Shown here: positions 50,962 to 59,523 of the stretch, in pieces
How the letters are laid out: each line of letters opens with the position of its first letter
How positions within the stretch are numbered: the first letter of the stretch is position 1
Origin: TC-15 sp034437275
Lineage (GTDB): Bacteria; Chloroflexota; Anaerolineae; Aggregatilineales; Aggregatilineaceae
Assembly (NCBI GenBank): GCA_034437275.1
Contig: DAOTUD010000020.1
Span: 1-64,000, forward strand
Direction of reading: 5' to 3'
DNA length: 64,000 bases
Program-made: the position numbers and the translations under genes
The notes under the pieces: model-generated
The model's input: the letters and a program-made list of their open reading frames with translations, nothing else
Databases searched by the model: none
Told to the model about the DNA's origin: nothing

Positions 50962-50993
50962 AAAAAAGCGGCAGCCTTCTTGGCTGCCGTTTT
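50962..50993. terminator. Bidirectional terminator between tRNA-Cys and the PIN/TRAM gene
   Basis: CGGCAGCC (50969-50976), loop TTCTT, GGCTGCCG (50982-50989) then TTTT; on the other strand the stem is followed by TTTTTT from bases 50962-50967. It serves both the tRNA and the convergent gene. Confidence 0.85.
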
Positions 50994-51052
50994 GCTATGG
51001 TAGCGTAGATTATGCGTTTCGGACGTTCCCCTGCGGGATAGCGCCCGCGTGC

Positions 51053-52120
51053 TTACTTGCGCAGCGAGTCTTCGGCGGGCTGCGCGAAATACATGCGGCC
51101 TGCGTTGGTGACGATGTAGCGCGTGATCAGCACCGGGATGGTGCGGTCCATGTAGCGTTTCGCGTTCTCGACCACGACCATTGTGCCATCCTCCAGGTAG
51201 CCGACGCCCTGGTCGGTTTCGCGGCCCTCCATCACGATGTGAATGTCGATCACCTCGCCGGGCAGGAAGATCGCCTTCAGCGCATTGGCCAGCTCGTTGA
51301 TGTTGAGCACGGTCACGCCCTGAATTTCCGCCACGCGGTTGAGGTTGTAGTCGTTGGTCATCACCGGCGCGTTGCGCTGCTGGCTGAGCAGCACCAGCTT
51401 TTCGTCCACCTCGTCGATGCCGGGAATGTCATCGTCGATGATTTTGACAGGGGTGGCGCTGTGCTGCTGCAATTCGCCCAGGATTTCCAGGCCGCGCTTG
51501 CCCCGGTTGCGGCGCAGCATTTCGCCCGAATCGGCGACGTGCTGCAGCTCGTTCAGCACGAAACGCGGGATCACCAGCGTGCCCTGGATGAAGCTGGTCT
51601 GGCTGATGTCCAGGATGCGCCCGTCGATGATCACGCTGGTGTCGAGCAAGATTTCGCCCGACACCTGCATCTGCGGGGGGCGGCTGCGCGGGCGCTCCGG
51701 GGGGGGCCAGCGTCCGCCAATTTGTTCGACGATATCCTGGCGCAGCCCGAAGACCATGACGCTCATGTAGGTGATGACGATCGCGGCCAGGGTGGGCAGC
51801 ACCTGCCCAAACAGGTTAGGCAGCAGGGACAATGGCAGCGCCAGCAAGGCAGACACCACCAGGCCAAACAGCAGCCCAAACATGGACGCGATCAGGTTTT
51901 CCGCCGGCAGCTGGGTGATCATGCGATGGGCCGCCCGGGCGGGATAGGTGGTCAGCCAGGGGGTGATGATCAACCCGGCCAGTGCGCCCATCAGCGAAAA
52001 GGTTAGCCCGGTGACTTCCGGGGGCAGGTACAACGCATTGGATAAATCAATGCCCAGCCGCGCCCCTAGCAAGGCGAAAATCATCATGCCAACCAGGCGC
52101 AGTGTAAATTCCAGACTCAT
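51053..52120 (-). CDS. Membrane PIN/TRAM-domain protein, YacL-like
   Basis: The 355-residue product has four N-terminal helices (about 8-28, 33-53, 75-98, 103-123). A PIN nuclease-fold domain follows (LLDTSVIIDGRILDI, IPRFVLNELQHVADS, KRGLEIL, PVMTNDYNLNRVA), then a C-terminal TRAM domain (LPGEVIDIHIVMEGRETDQGVGYLEDGTMVVVENA). This matches the YacL family of putative membrane-attached ribonucleases. An Arg/Pro-rich linker (PPPERPRSRPP) joins the parts. Confidence 0.92.
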   Translation of the reverse strand: MSLEFTLRLVGMMIFALLGARLGIDLSNALYLPPEVTGLTFSLMGALAGLIITPWLTTYPARAAHRMITQLPAENLIASMFGLLFGLVVSALLALPLSLLPNLFGQVLPTLAAIVITYMSVMVFGLRQDIVEQIGGRWPPPERPRSRPPQMQVSGEILLDTSVIIDGRILDISQTSFIQGTLVIPRFVLNELQHVADSGEMLRRNRGKRGLEILGELQQHSATPVKIIDDDIPGIDEVDEKLVLLSQQRNAPVMTNDYNLNRVAEIQGVTVLNINELANALKAIFLPGEVIDIHIVMEGRETDQGVGYLEDGTMVVVENAKRYMDRTIPVLITRYIVTNAGRMYFAQPAEDSLRK

Positions 52121-52425
52121 GATAAAGCCTCCTCAGCCCTGGCTCGCGTGGGATAAAGGTGGAAGCGAGAGCACGGACGAGACGGTATCCGGGGATAGCT
52201 CTCTCGTGTCCATGCTGTGGCTGAAGTCGAGATAAACGTAATTAAGATGTTAACAAACAAACTGCCGTGCGTGCCATAATGGCCTGACGCGACCAATTGT
52301 GACACGGTTGCCCCGCCGCGTCAATGATATGCCAAATGCGGGGCTTACCACAGTGGACCGTTCCCAAACACAAAAAAGACATCCCCAGTGTAAGGATGCC
52401 TCCCTGGTTTGATGAATAGGGGGCG
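52121..52425. other. 305-base gap between the PIN/TRAM gene and rpsT
   Basis: AT-rich stretch around 52235-52265 could hold a minus-strand promoter for the PIN/TRAM gene, but no clear -35/-10 pair was found. The only strong feature is the rpsT terminator at 52372-52400. Confidence 0.3.
52372..52400 (-). terminator. Probable terminator of rpsT
   Basis: On the minus strand GGCATCC, a 9-base loop and GGATGTC are followed by TTTTTTGTGTTTG. The stem has about six pairs. Confidence 0.6.
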
Positions 52426-52701
52426 TTATGCCTGTTCGGTTTCGAGCTTGGCCAACTGCTTCATCAACCGGCTTTTACGGCGCGCGGCGTTGTTTTTGTG
52501 CACCACGCCCTTTGCGGCAGCCTTATCCAATGTACGCGCTGCGACACGGGTCGCTTCGCGTGCGTGTTCGAGTTCGCCCGTCTGAATGGCTTCGCGTGCC
52601 TTGCGGAGGTGGGTCTTCACCTGCGACCGCACGGTCCGGTTCCGTTCGTATTTTTTCGCTGAGCTGCGAATCCGCTTCAGGGCAGACTTATGAGTAGCCA
52701 A
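52426..52701 (-). CDS. rpsT: Ribosomal protein S20
   Basis: The start is the TTG at 52701, which has AGGAG eight bases upstream and gives the family-standard MATHKSALKRIR N-terminus; the longer frame from 52734 adds 11 unrelated residues. The 91-residue product is basic and helical, with RTVRSQVKTHLRKAREAI and KGVVHKNNAARRKSRLMKQL, the canonical S20 C-terminus. It binds 16S rRNA in the small subunit. Confidence 0.96.
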   Translation of the reverse strand: MATHKSALKRIRSSAKKYERNRTVRSQVKTHLRKAREAIQTGELEHAREATRVAARTLDKAAAKGVVHKNNAARRKSRLMKQLAKLETEQA

Positions 52702-52826
52702 CAGTAAGTCTCCTATTGTCAGTTCAATTTCCAACGATCAAAGCGGGGCCATTGTACCAGAACCCCCCGGCTTTGTCTAGGCAGCGGGCGCGGGTGAAAA
52801 TCGCTGGCGTTGCCGGTCGGGATAAC

Positions 52827-52869
52827 GAAAAACGCCCTGGCCAGCGTCGTGATGGCGCAGCCAGGGCGT
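52827..52869 (-). terminator. Terminator of the NrfD/ferredoxin/cytochrome operon
   Basis: ACGCCCTGGC and GCCAGGGCGT form a perfect 10-pair stem with an 18-base loop; on the minus strand it is followed by TTTTTCG. It lies 25 bases past the NrfD-like stop. Confidence 0.85.
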
Positions 52870-52893
52870 GGTGTGATCGATGATCAGGGCGTG

Positions 52894-54153
52894 TTAGTGC
52901 TGGTCTTCTCCATGGTCATCGTGCTCACCGTGCTCGTGCCTGGGATAGATCGGCAGAAAGCGCAGGCCGAGCGTGAACATCATCAACGCATAGCTGACCA
53001 CGCCAAGACCGACCCCCCACTCCGCTAGCGACGGCTCGTACCCCTGGACCGGGAACAACTCTGCTGCGCCCGGCGACCAGTCCATCGGCGCGATCAGGCC
53101 CGACAGCGTGACGTTCCAGCGATTGGCCACGATCCCGGCCACGGCCAGCAGCCCGGCCAGCATCACCAGAATGTCCTGCCTGCGGAAGCGCGGCGTCAGC
53201 AGGATGATCGCCGGAATCAGCGAGCCAATGACGATCTCCAGCCACCAGAACGACACCCCGTAAGGCGTGGCGCTCTCCAGCAGGTTGCGCGCTTCGATGC
53301 GCGCCGGCAGGTGGCTGTAGTAGTTGGTGGCCAGGTAGTCCCACAATTTCAGGTACAGATAGCCCAGCATCATCAGGCCGCCGAACATGGCTACCTGGTT
53401 GCGCAGCCGGGTGGTGATCTGGCGCTCGCGGATGACGTTTTCATAGAACACAGTCAGCGCCAGGGTGAAGGTCGTTCCGGCGGCGACTGCCGACAGGATG
53501 AACATCACCGGCAGCGAGGGCTTGAACCAGATCGGGCGGGCGGCCAGCACACCGTACGTCGCGCCCAGCGACGACTGGTGCAGCAGCGACAGGCCCAACC
53601 CGACGATGGCGACGACGGGTGTGAAGCGGTGCATCTGGTGCGCGATCTGCGGGCCGCGCGTGAAGCGCGACGCGACCATGTCGCTTTCGAGCACCGCCGG
53701 CGCCAGCTCGAAGACCAGCACCATCGAGTAGAACACCACGCACATCGTGATTTCCCACAGCACCGAGTGTACGTTCCAGTACAACAGCGGATGCCAGAAT
53801 CGGTCGGGCCGCCCAATGTCCATCACCAGCGCCAGCATGGCCGCCGTATAGCCGACGAAGCCGACGAAAACGGCAGCGCGGGCGATCGGCTCGAACGACT
53901 TCACGCGGAAAATGTATACAATCGTTGACAGCGAAAACGCCCCGGCCCCCAGCGCGATAGCCGACAGGTCAATCGTGATCCACAGGCCCCAGGGCACGGT
54001 GTTGGACAGGTTCGTCACCACCAGCCCGTTCCAGAGCACCTGAATCCCGGCGATCAGGCCGATCACCAGCAGCACACCCAGGAACAACACCCAGGTGCTG
54101 AACACCGGCGCGGCTTGCACTTGTCGCCGAACGGTACCGATCATCGTCGTCAT
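52894..54153 (-). CDS. NrfD/HybB-like quinone-reactive membrane subunit
   Basis: The 419-residue product has about ten helices and the NrfD/PsrC family pattern (GLWITIDLSAIALGAGAFSLS, DIGRPDRFWHPLLYWN, LLHQSSLGATYGVL). It is most like the HybB subtype, which exchanges electrons or protons with the quinone pool without haem. C-terminus is His/Asp-rich (HEHGEHDDHGEDQH). It overlaps the ferredoxin gene by ATGA. Confidence 0.93.
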   Translation of the reverse strand: MTTMIGTVRRQVQAAPVFSTWVLFLGVLLVIGLIAGIQVLWNGLVVTNLSNTVPWGLWITIDLSAIALGAGAFSLSTIVYIFRVKSFEPIARAAVFVGFVGYTAAMLALVMDIGRPDRFWHPLLYWNVHSVLWEITMCVVFYSMVLVFELAPAVLESDMVASRFTRGPQIAHQMHRFTPVVAIVGLGLSLLHQSSLGATYGVLAARPIWFKPSLPVMFILSAVAAGTTFTLALTVFYENVIRERQITTRLRNQVAMFGGLMMLGYLYLKLWDYLATNYYSHLPARIEARNLLESATPYGVSFWWLEIVIGSLIPAIILLTPRFRRQDILVMLAGLLAVAGIVANRWNVTLSGLIAPMDWSPGAAELFPVQGYEPSLAEWGVGLGVVSYALMMFTLGLRFLPIYPRHEHGEHDDHGEDQH

Positions 54154-54980
54154 ATCGCCATTCCCTCCGGGGGTACATAGTAAACGTTAGGCTCGGTGCC
54201 GAGGTCTTCGCGGAGCCGGAAGGTGGGCAGTTCGTCGATCAGGCGCGAAATCTTGCTGTTGGGGTCTTTCAGGTCGCCGAACACGCGCGCCTCGACCGGG
54301 CAAATGTTGACGCAGGCCGGTGTCGCGGGGCGATCCTTGCCCGGAACCAGGCCGTGCGCGATCCCCCGGTCGATGCGGTGGATGCAGAACGTGCACTTTT
54401 CGGCGACGCCGCGTGGCCGCCGTTTGACCTCGGCGCTGCCCCACTCATCCTGATACCCGCTGGGGCCTTCGCGTTGTTCCCAATTGAAGGTGCGTGCGTA
54501 GTAGGGGCAGGCCACCTGGCAGTAGCGGCAGCCGATGCACAGGTCGTAGTCCATGACCACCAGCCCATCCACGCGCCGGTACGTGGCTTTGGTGGGGCAG
54601 ACGGCGGTGCAGGGCGCGTCCTCGCAGTGCAGGCAGGGCCGTGTCATGTGGAACGGCTCGCCCGTCTCGGTCACTTCCGGCAGATAGACGTTCCAGCGCA
54701 TATCGTCCGGCACATCGTTAACGGCCTGGCAGGCATACACGCAGTACTTGCACCCGATGCACTTGCGCAGGTCGATCAACATGCCCCAGCGATGGCGGTG
54801 ATCGCCGCCGTTGTGGTGGGCCTCGCGCTCGACTTCCGGCAGTTCGATGGCCAGCTCTTCCTCGATCAGGTCCTTGAGCGGGCCTATCTCGCTCAGCGCA
54901 ACGGCTACGGCAGCACTGCCCCCGACGGCTACCATGCCGGCGATGAATTCACGTCGCGTCAAAAATTTATCATCAGACAT
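54150..54980 (-). CDS. Tat-exported 4Fe-4S ferredoxin subunit
   Basis: The 276-residue product has a Tat signal (TRREFIAGMVAVGG) and the HybA/DmsB/NrfC-type arrangement of four cluster motifs: CIGCKYCVYAC, CLHCEDAPCTAVCP, CIGCRYCQVACPYY and CTFCIHR...CVNICP. It would relay electrons between the cytochrome and the NrfD-like subunit on the outside of the membrane. There is no molybdopterin catalytic subunit in the window. Confidence 0.95.
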   Translation of the reverse strand: MSDDKFLTRREFIAGMVAVGGSAAVAVALSEIGPLKDLIEEELAIELPEVEREAHHNGGDHRHRWGMLIDLRKCIGCKYCVYACQAVNDVPDDMRWNVYLPEVTETGEPFHMTRPCLHCEDAPCTAVCPTKATYRRVDGLVVMDYDLCIGCRYCQVACPYYARTFNWEQREGPSGYQDEWGSAEVKRRPRGVAEKCTFCIHRIDRGIAHGLVPGKDRPATPACVNICPVEARVFGDLKDPNSKISRLIDELPTFRLREDLGTEPNVYYVPPEGMAI

Positions 54981-54983
54981 AGG

Positions 54984-56135
54984 CTATTCGTCCAAAACTT
55001 CCTGGTTACGTCGCACGAAACTGGTCACGCCAAAGATCACCACGCCGCCCACCGCCAGCCCGAAGATCAGGCCCTGCGCCAGCCGCAGCGCCGAGGTGTT
55101 CGACCCTTGCGCTTTGACGGTGTCGACTTCGGCTTCCAACTCCTCGATGCGGACTTCAGCCTTGTGCAACTGCTGGTCGACCGCTTCATCCGGGGCGGCC
55201 CCGTCGAGCGCCGACACATCCAGGCTTCGGTGGCAGTCCAGGCAGGACTTGTTCTTGACCTCGCCGGTGTGGCCGGTGAAGACCAGTTCGCCGGTCTTGA
55301 AGTGGTTGAGCATCTGCTCATCGTATTCCGGCGCAGCAGCGCCATCGGCAGGCTGGTCGCCCAGGTCCGCCGCGAACCAGTGACAGCTTTCACAGCCAAG
55401 CTCCGCGTGTTGGAGGTGGGCGTATTGGACGTAATCGTCTTCATAGTCGTCGGTGTCGTGGCAGTTCTGGCACAGCGCACTGCCCCCCGCCGGCGCGCCA
55501 TCAGCCGCAGCGACATCATCGCCCGGGACGACATCCGGGCCGGCGCTCACGAAGCGCAATTTTTGCGGGTGCGGCGAGTGGCAGGCCACACAGCCCAACT
55601 GGAACGAGCCATGCTGCGACTGCTGCCATTCGTTGAACGTCGTCGGGTGGCAGTCGGCGCAGACGGTCACGATCGGGTCGAGTCGCGGTTCGTCCCGCTG
55701 GACGACCGCGCCGGGGTCGCTGCTGTCCTGCCATTGGGTCACCTGTTCTTGCAGGCGGGCGCTCAACCCGCTCGGCTCCTGAGGGTGCCCAGGCGGTGTT
55801 TCCCCATGACATGCCTCGCAGGTGACGCCGTAGTGGTCAAACGACCCGTCGTAGGCTTTGTAGCCGCTGGTGTGGCAGGCCAGGCACTCTTGCGGAGCGC
55901 CGTTGTCTTCCCACACCGAGGTGAAAACGTCCGGGTTGTTATAGGCCCGGGCATGGGCACCTTCGGCCCAGGACGCGGCGATATCCACATGGCAATCCTG
56001 GCATTGCTGCGGCTCCTGGGGCATGCCATCCTGAGCCAGGGCGCTGGCTTCAGCCAGCACCACGCCGATCATGCCGAACACTAAAATGACGGTCAGACGA
56101 AAGAAATAGCGCGAGAGAGAAGATATGTGAGGCAT
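54984..56135 (-). CDS. Membrane-anchored octahaem cytochrome c
   Basis: The 383-residue product has a signal peptide (to ALAQ), then eight CXXCH haem motifs (CQDCH, CLACH, CEACH, CADCH, CVACH, CQNCH, CESCH, CLDCH). A coiled-coil-like acidic helix and a C-terminal membrane helix (about 350-370) with basic end follow. It resembles the large periplasmic cytochromes of alternative complex III/Qrc-type and related assemblies. It is encoded 3 bases before the ferredoxin gene, so the three likely form one complex. Confidence 0.93.
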   Translation of the reverse strand: MPHISSLSRYFFRLTVILVFGMIGVVLAEASALAQDGMPQEPQQCQDCHVDIAASWAEGAHARAYNNPDVFTSVWEDNGAPQECLACHTSGYKAYDGSFDHYGVTCEACHGETPPGHPQEPSGLSARLQEQVTQWQDSSDPGAVVQRDEPRLDPIVTVCADCHPTTFNEWQQSQHGSFQLGCVACHSPHPQKLRFVSAGPDVVPGDDVAAADGAPAGGSALCQNCHDTDDYEDDYVQYAHLQHAELGCESCHWFAADLGDQPADGAAAPEYDEQMLNHFKTGELVFTGHTGEVKNKSCLDCHRSLDVSALDGAAPDEAVDQQLHKAEVRIEELEAEVDTVKAQGSNTSALRLAQGLIFGLAVGGVVIFGVTSFVRRNQEVLDE

Positions 56136-56147
56136 AAGCTTTTGTCC

Positions 56148-57068
56148 TTATGAAAGAAACGGGCGTAAATCCCGGTTTTCGGGAGCAAACGTAAAATCCC
56201 AAAATGCTGTTTGCGCCTCAGTCGCCGTAAACGCCGTATGACGCACCATGTACAGGCGCTGCACCAGCTCCAACCCCGTGACCGGCACTGCGACCACCAA
56301 CTCCTGCTGGAGCACCCCGGCAGCGGCTGCCCGCGACACAAAGCCGGGGCCGACCCCCGCCACGACCCCCTGGACAATGGCTTCGGTATTCCACACCACC
56401 ATCCGGGACGTCAGCGAGTCCAGGCTCATGTCATATTTCGCCAGCTCGCGGTTGAGCGTGATCGCCGTGCCAGAGCTGGCCTCGCGCAAGATCAACGGGT
56501 GGCTCACCAGGTCTTCGGGGGTGATGTGTGGCACGTTGGCCCAGGGATGCTCGCCCGGTGCGATCAACACCAACTGGTCGTCGGCCAGATGGTGGTATTC
56601 CAGCGTGCGGCGTGGCACGCGCAGACTGCTGATCGCCAGATCGACTTTGCCTTCCTGCAAACTGTCGAGGGCCTGCCCCCGACGGCCTACCTGGCATACC
56701 AGCTTGACATCGGGGTACTGCTCCAAAAAGCGGCCCATAATGCCTTGTAGGAAATATTTGCCGGCGGCGGTGCTGCATCCCAATATCAGTTGGCCGTGGA
56801 GCGCGCCCTGGTGTGACGCGACAAACTCCTCGACCATTTGCGCTTCCTTGAGCAGGTTACGCGCGACGGGCACCAGCGCGTGGCCCACATCATTGAGTTG
56901 AATGTGACGCCCGGTCCGTTCGAACAACTGGGTCTTCAAGCGCTGCTCCAGCGCCTGGATATGGCCGCTGACGGCGGGCTGCGAAATATGCAGGCGGCGT
57001 CCAGTTTCCGAGAAATTCTCGGTTTCGGCAGCCACCAGAAAGACCTGCAATTCGTAGAGTTCCAGCAT
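56148..57068 (-). CDS. LysR-family transcriptional regulator
   Basis: The 306-residue product (start at MLELYELQVFLVAAE) has the LysR winged helix (ENFSETGRRLHISQPAVSGHIQALEQRL, LFERTGRHIQLNDVG) and an effector domain like CbbR/CysB-type members. The upstream in-frame ATG at 57155 adds 29 residues without homology. It is just downstream (12 bases) of the cytochrome gene on the same strand and divergent from the structured RNA and the multiheme selenoprotein, so it may control one or both arms. Confidence 0.93.
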   Translation of the reverse strand: MLELYELQVFLVAAETENFSETGRRLHISQPAVSGHIQALEQRLKTQLFERTGRHIQLNDVGHALVPVARNLLKEAQMVEEFVASHQGALHGQLILGCSTAAGKYFLQGIMGRFLEQYPDVKLVCQVGRRGQALDSLQEGKVDLAISSLRVPRRTLEYHHLADDQLVLIAPGEHPWANVPHITPEDLVSHPLILREASSGTAITLNRELAKYDMSLDSLTSRMVVWNTEAIVQGVVAGVGPGFVSRAAAAGVLQQELVVAVPVTGLELVQRLYMVRHTAFTATEAQTAFWDFTFAPENRDLRPFLS

Positions 57069-57249
57069 CGCGCGTCGGCCTAGCCCCCATTGGCTAGAAA
57101 GGCATTGAACTTTTTGTAACAAATTTTGAATACAGCGGATATAGCCAAACATCATAAGAAAACTGGATAAATGTTAGTGTGTTGCATCACGTTCTTCGAT
57201 TAAACTCGGGGATAGAGTGGGCTTCATGTACCAAAACCTATTGGAGCTT

Positions 57250-57576
57250 ATGTCAACGACTCCGCAGCTTGCTGCGGGGCATGTGGGACACCCTGCATGC
57301 CTGTGTTGACCAGCCTCAGTCATGCCGAAGGGCTACGACTACGTTAGCGGCAGCAGTTCAAAGACCCACCCTGGGGTGGCCCTTCCAGCCCCAGGCTCTG
57401 GAACCTACAGGTTAAACAGGCTGAGGGTCTAGGCCAGTGCCTGGTCGGGAAAGTACGGGCCGCTAACTTTGGCGAGGAAGACGTGACCGGCACGTTACGC
57501 CGAGCAGATACGGGGTACACCTTGAGGTAACTCGAAGTACCCCACGCTTATCGATTTGGACGCTTAAAGGAGGGGC
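57250..57576 (+). ncRNA. Large structured RNA, HEARO/omega-RNA-like, without iscB
   Basis: A dense set of perfect pairings in an otherwise gene-free gap indicates a folded RNA of about 320 bases. GTCAAC/GTTGAC (57252/57305) encloses CCGCAG-CTTG-CTGCGG and GGCATG..CATGCC with GGG/CCC. GTTAGCGGC (57343) pairs with GCCGCTAAC (57459) across a branched domain. GGCG/CGCC encloses ACGTG/CACGT, and GGGGTAC/GTACCCC (57512/57537) is capped by a GTAA tetraloop. CCTCAG (57314) can pair with CTGAGG (57421) as a pseudoknot. After the 5' domain, CAGCCTCAGTCATGCCGAAGG resembles the segment at that place in IscB omega RNAs as I remember them. The 3' end is AAAGGAGG, which in IscB loci doubles as the iscB ribosome binding site; here no gene follows. 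A hairpin CCCCGT/ACGGGG (57584-57603) follows. Confidence 0.55.
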
Positions 57577-57619
57577 GCTTTTTCCCCGTAGCAAGCGACG
57601 GGGTCTGCGCTAAATTTGA

Positions 57620-59389
57620 ATGAAAAAATTTCACAGCTTCTGGCTTTTGACGCTCATAAGTGGCCTGCTGCTCGTCGGGGCAGCATTGGTCAGTTGTGCG
57701 CCCGATGACTCGGCCCCCGAACTGGAGGCCCCGACCGCTGTGGCCGATGCGGGCGACCAGCCGGTCGCCGATACCGGCGCTGCGGACGAACTGGTCACGG
57801 CCACCTTCACCGACCAGGCGTGCCTCGATTGCCACACGGACGAGGCCCGTTTGCAGGAATTAGCGGTCGATGAGGGGCCTGCCGAATCGCTGTCCGAAGG
57901 CCCTGGCTGAGGTGGCGCGCTGCCTCAGGTTGAGGCATGGGAAAAAGTAAAGATTGACGCTGATCTCTACAGCCAGGACCCGCATTACCTGGTCAACTGC
58001 ACCGCGTGTCATGGCGGCCAGGCGGTCGACGATATGGACGCAGCGCATACCGGGCTGTATGTCTTCCACCCTGGCCCGGATACGCCTGAAGACCAGGTGG
58101 TCGATCCGGTGGAAACCTGCGCATCCTGCCATCCCTTCGTGGCGGAAGCCGGCGCCGACAGCCTGCACCGTACCCTGGCTGGTTACGACACCGTCCTGCA
58201 CTCCCGGATTGATGAAGCTGACCTGCAGCCGGCGCATATCCAGCGCATCGAGGAGATGGAGCTGTATCATTGCAACGACTGCCACGCCACCTGTGGCGAG
58301 TGCCACGTCAGCCAGCCGAACTCGGCAGGCGGCGGGCTGATCGAAGGCCATAACTTCATCGAACAGACCCCGATGGGCACCTGTACGGCGTGTCATGGCA
58401 GCCGCGTCCAGAACGAATACTACGGCCTGAACGAAGGCCCCGAAGGCAGGCTGCCGCGTGACCTGCATTCCACCATGCTGCGCTACCAGTGCACCGACTG
58501 CCACACCGGCAACGAGATGCACGGCATGGGCGACTATCAGAACGCCACGCACCGCTACGACACCAAAGGCGAAAGCTCGTGCGAAGCGTGCCACCTGGAC
58601 GACGGCGGGGTCGCTGCCGATACCGATTACTTCGCGATCCCCGAACATCTCCTACACGGGACAGAAATGCTGTCGTGCCAGGCGTGCCACAGCGTCGCCT
58701 ACACGAACTGCACCAACTGCCACGTGGATCGGGCCGATACCCCGGAGAAAACCCCCTACTACACCGTGCAGGAGCACTCGTTGGGGTTCTTCCTGGCGCG
58801 TAACCCGCGTCAAAACACGCAGCGGCCCTATCGCTACGTGCCGGTGCGGCATGTGCCAATCGACCCCAACTCGTTCTCGTACTACGAGGACCAGTTTGGC
58901 GTCGAGTTCCTGACCGACTTCATGAACCGGCCCACCTGGGTATATGCCACCCCGCATAACATCCAGCGCAACACGCCGCAGACGGAAAGCTGCGAGTCGT
59001 GCCATACCAACGACTCGATCTTCCTGACGCCGGATAAGGTCCCGCCCGCCGAGTTGGAAGCCAACCTGGGCATCATCGTGCAGAGCGCACCGGAACTGCC
59101 CGACGGGTACCCGGACGAATACCAGGAGTACCTGCCCGAACCGGCAGATACCGGTGATCAGGGCGATACCGGTGATGACGCTGGCTTCTGGGGCGGCGAT
59201 GCCGCTGGCGACGATGCCAGTGATGACGCTGGCACCGACGACGCTGGCTTCTGGGGCGGCGATGCCGCTGGCGACGATGCCGGTGATGACGCTGGCACCG
59301 ACGACGCCGGCTTCTGGGGCGGCGATGCCGCTGGCGACGATGCCGGTGATGACGCTGGCACCGACGACGCCGGCTTCTGGGGGCAATAA
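57620..59389 (+). CDS. extKL: Multiheme cytochrome c, ExtKL-type (seleno)protein with in-frame UGA
   Basis: One reading frame of 590 codons is interrupted only by TGA at codon 97 (57908-57910); the next 41 codons continue in frame into the rest. Product: signal with lipobox-like VSC, acidic linker, CLDCH at about 68, then after the UGA ten more CXXCH motifs (CTACH, CASCH, CNDCH, CGECH, CTACH, CTDCH, CEACH, CQACH, CTNCH, CESCH), 11 in all, and a C-terminal Asp/Gly/Ala tail of 21-residue repeats. A tight hairpin with a GGU loop lies 17 bases after the UGA, as a bacterial SECIS would. I recall the family name multiheme c-type cytochrome (seleno)protein ExtKL, from Geobacter, where the two halves were once called separately. 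Selenocysteine is therefore favoured over a nonsense mutation. Ribosome binding site is weak. Confidence 0.75.
57908..57937 (+). promoter_or_regulatory. Candidate selenocysteine codon and SECIS-like hairpin
   Basis: TGA (57908-57910) is followed by TGCCTCA (57921-57927), loop GGT (57928-57930) and TGAGGCA (57931-57937), a perfect 7-pair stem. The loop starts 17 bases after the codon and contains GU. Bacterial SECIS elements have a short stem with a small loop containing G/U at about this distance. No selA, selB or selC gene is visible in the window. Confidence 0.6.
59177..59388 (+). repeat. 63-base tandem repeat in the cytochrome C-terminus
   Basis: Three nearly identical 63-base units start at 59177, 59240 and 59303, with a partial fourth at 59366. 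Each encodes DAGFWGGDAAGDD followed by A(S/G)DDAGTD. Units differ by only a few bases, so copy number may vary between strains. Confidence 0.92.
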
Positions 59390-59423
59390 CTCCTGCGTTT
59401 GATCAGCAAGCCTCTTGAATTAT

Positions 59424-59452
59424 TTGTTTAGTTCAATAGGCTTTGATACAAT
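59424..59452 (+). promoter_or_regulatory. Promoter of the four-rhodanese gene
   Basis: TTGTTT (59424-59429) and TACAAT (59447-59452) are 17 bases apart, giving a leader of about 65 bases before the ATG, with GGAGG at about 59511. Confidence 0.6.
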
Positions 59453-59523
59453 TCTGGTTGTGGTTTATCAGCAAAAACATATCCAGACCGTAAGCAAGAA
59501 TGTAGTTTTTGGAGGACATCTGA

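Noticed and set aside
57566..57573. AAAGGAGG as a ribosome binding site for a gene
   Set aside because: No start codon lies within a usable distance; the next ATG is 47 bases away. It is better explained as the 3' end of the structured RNA.
57250..57576. Group I or group II intron, tmRNA or RNase P RNA
   Set aside because: No intron core motifs, no reverse transcriptase or homing endonuclease, and none of the conserved tmRNA or RNase P sequences could be found.
57908..57910. UGA read as tryptophan through a changed genetic code
   Set aside because: Other genes here end with TGA (for example the ABC exporter at 5821-5823), so UGA is a normal stop; only a local recoding or mutation can explain this site.
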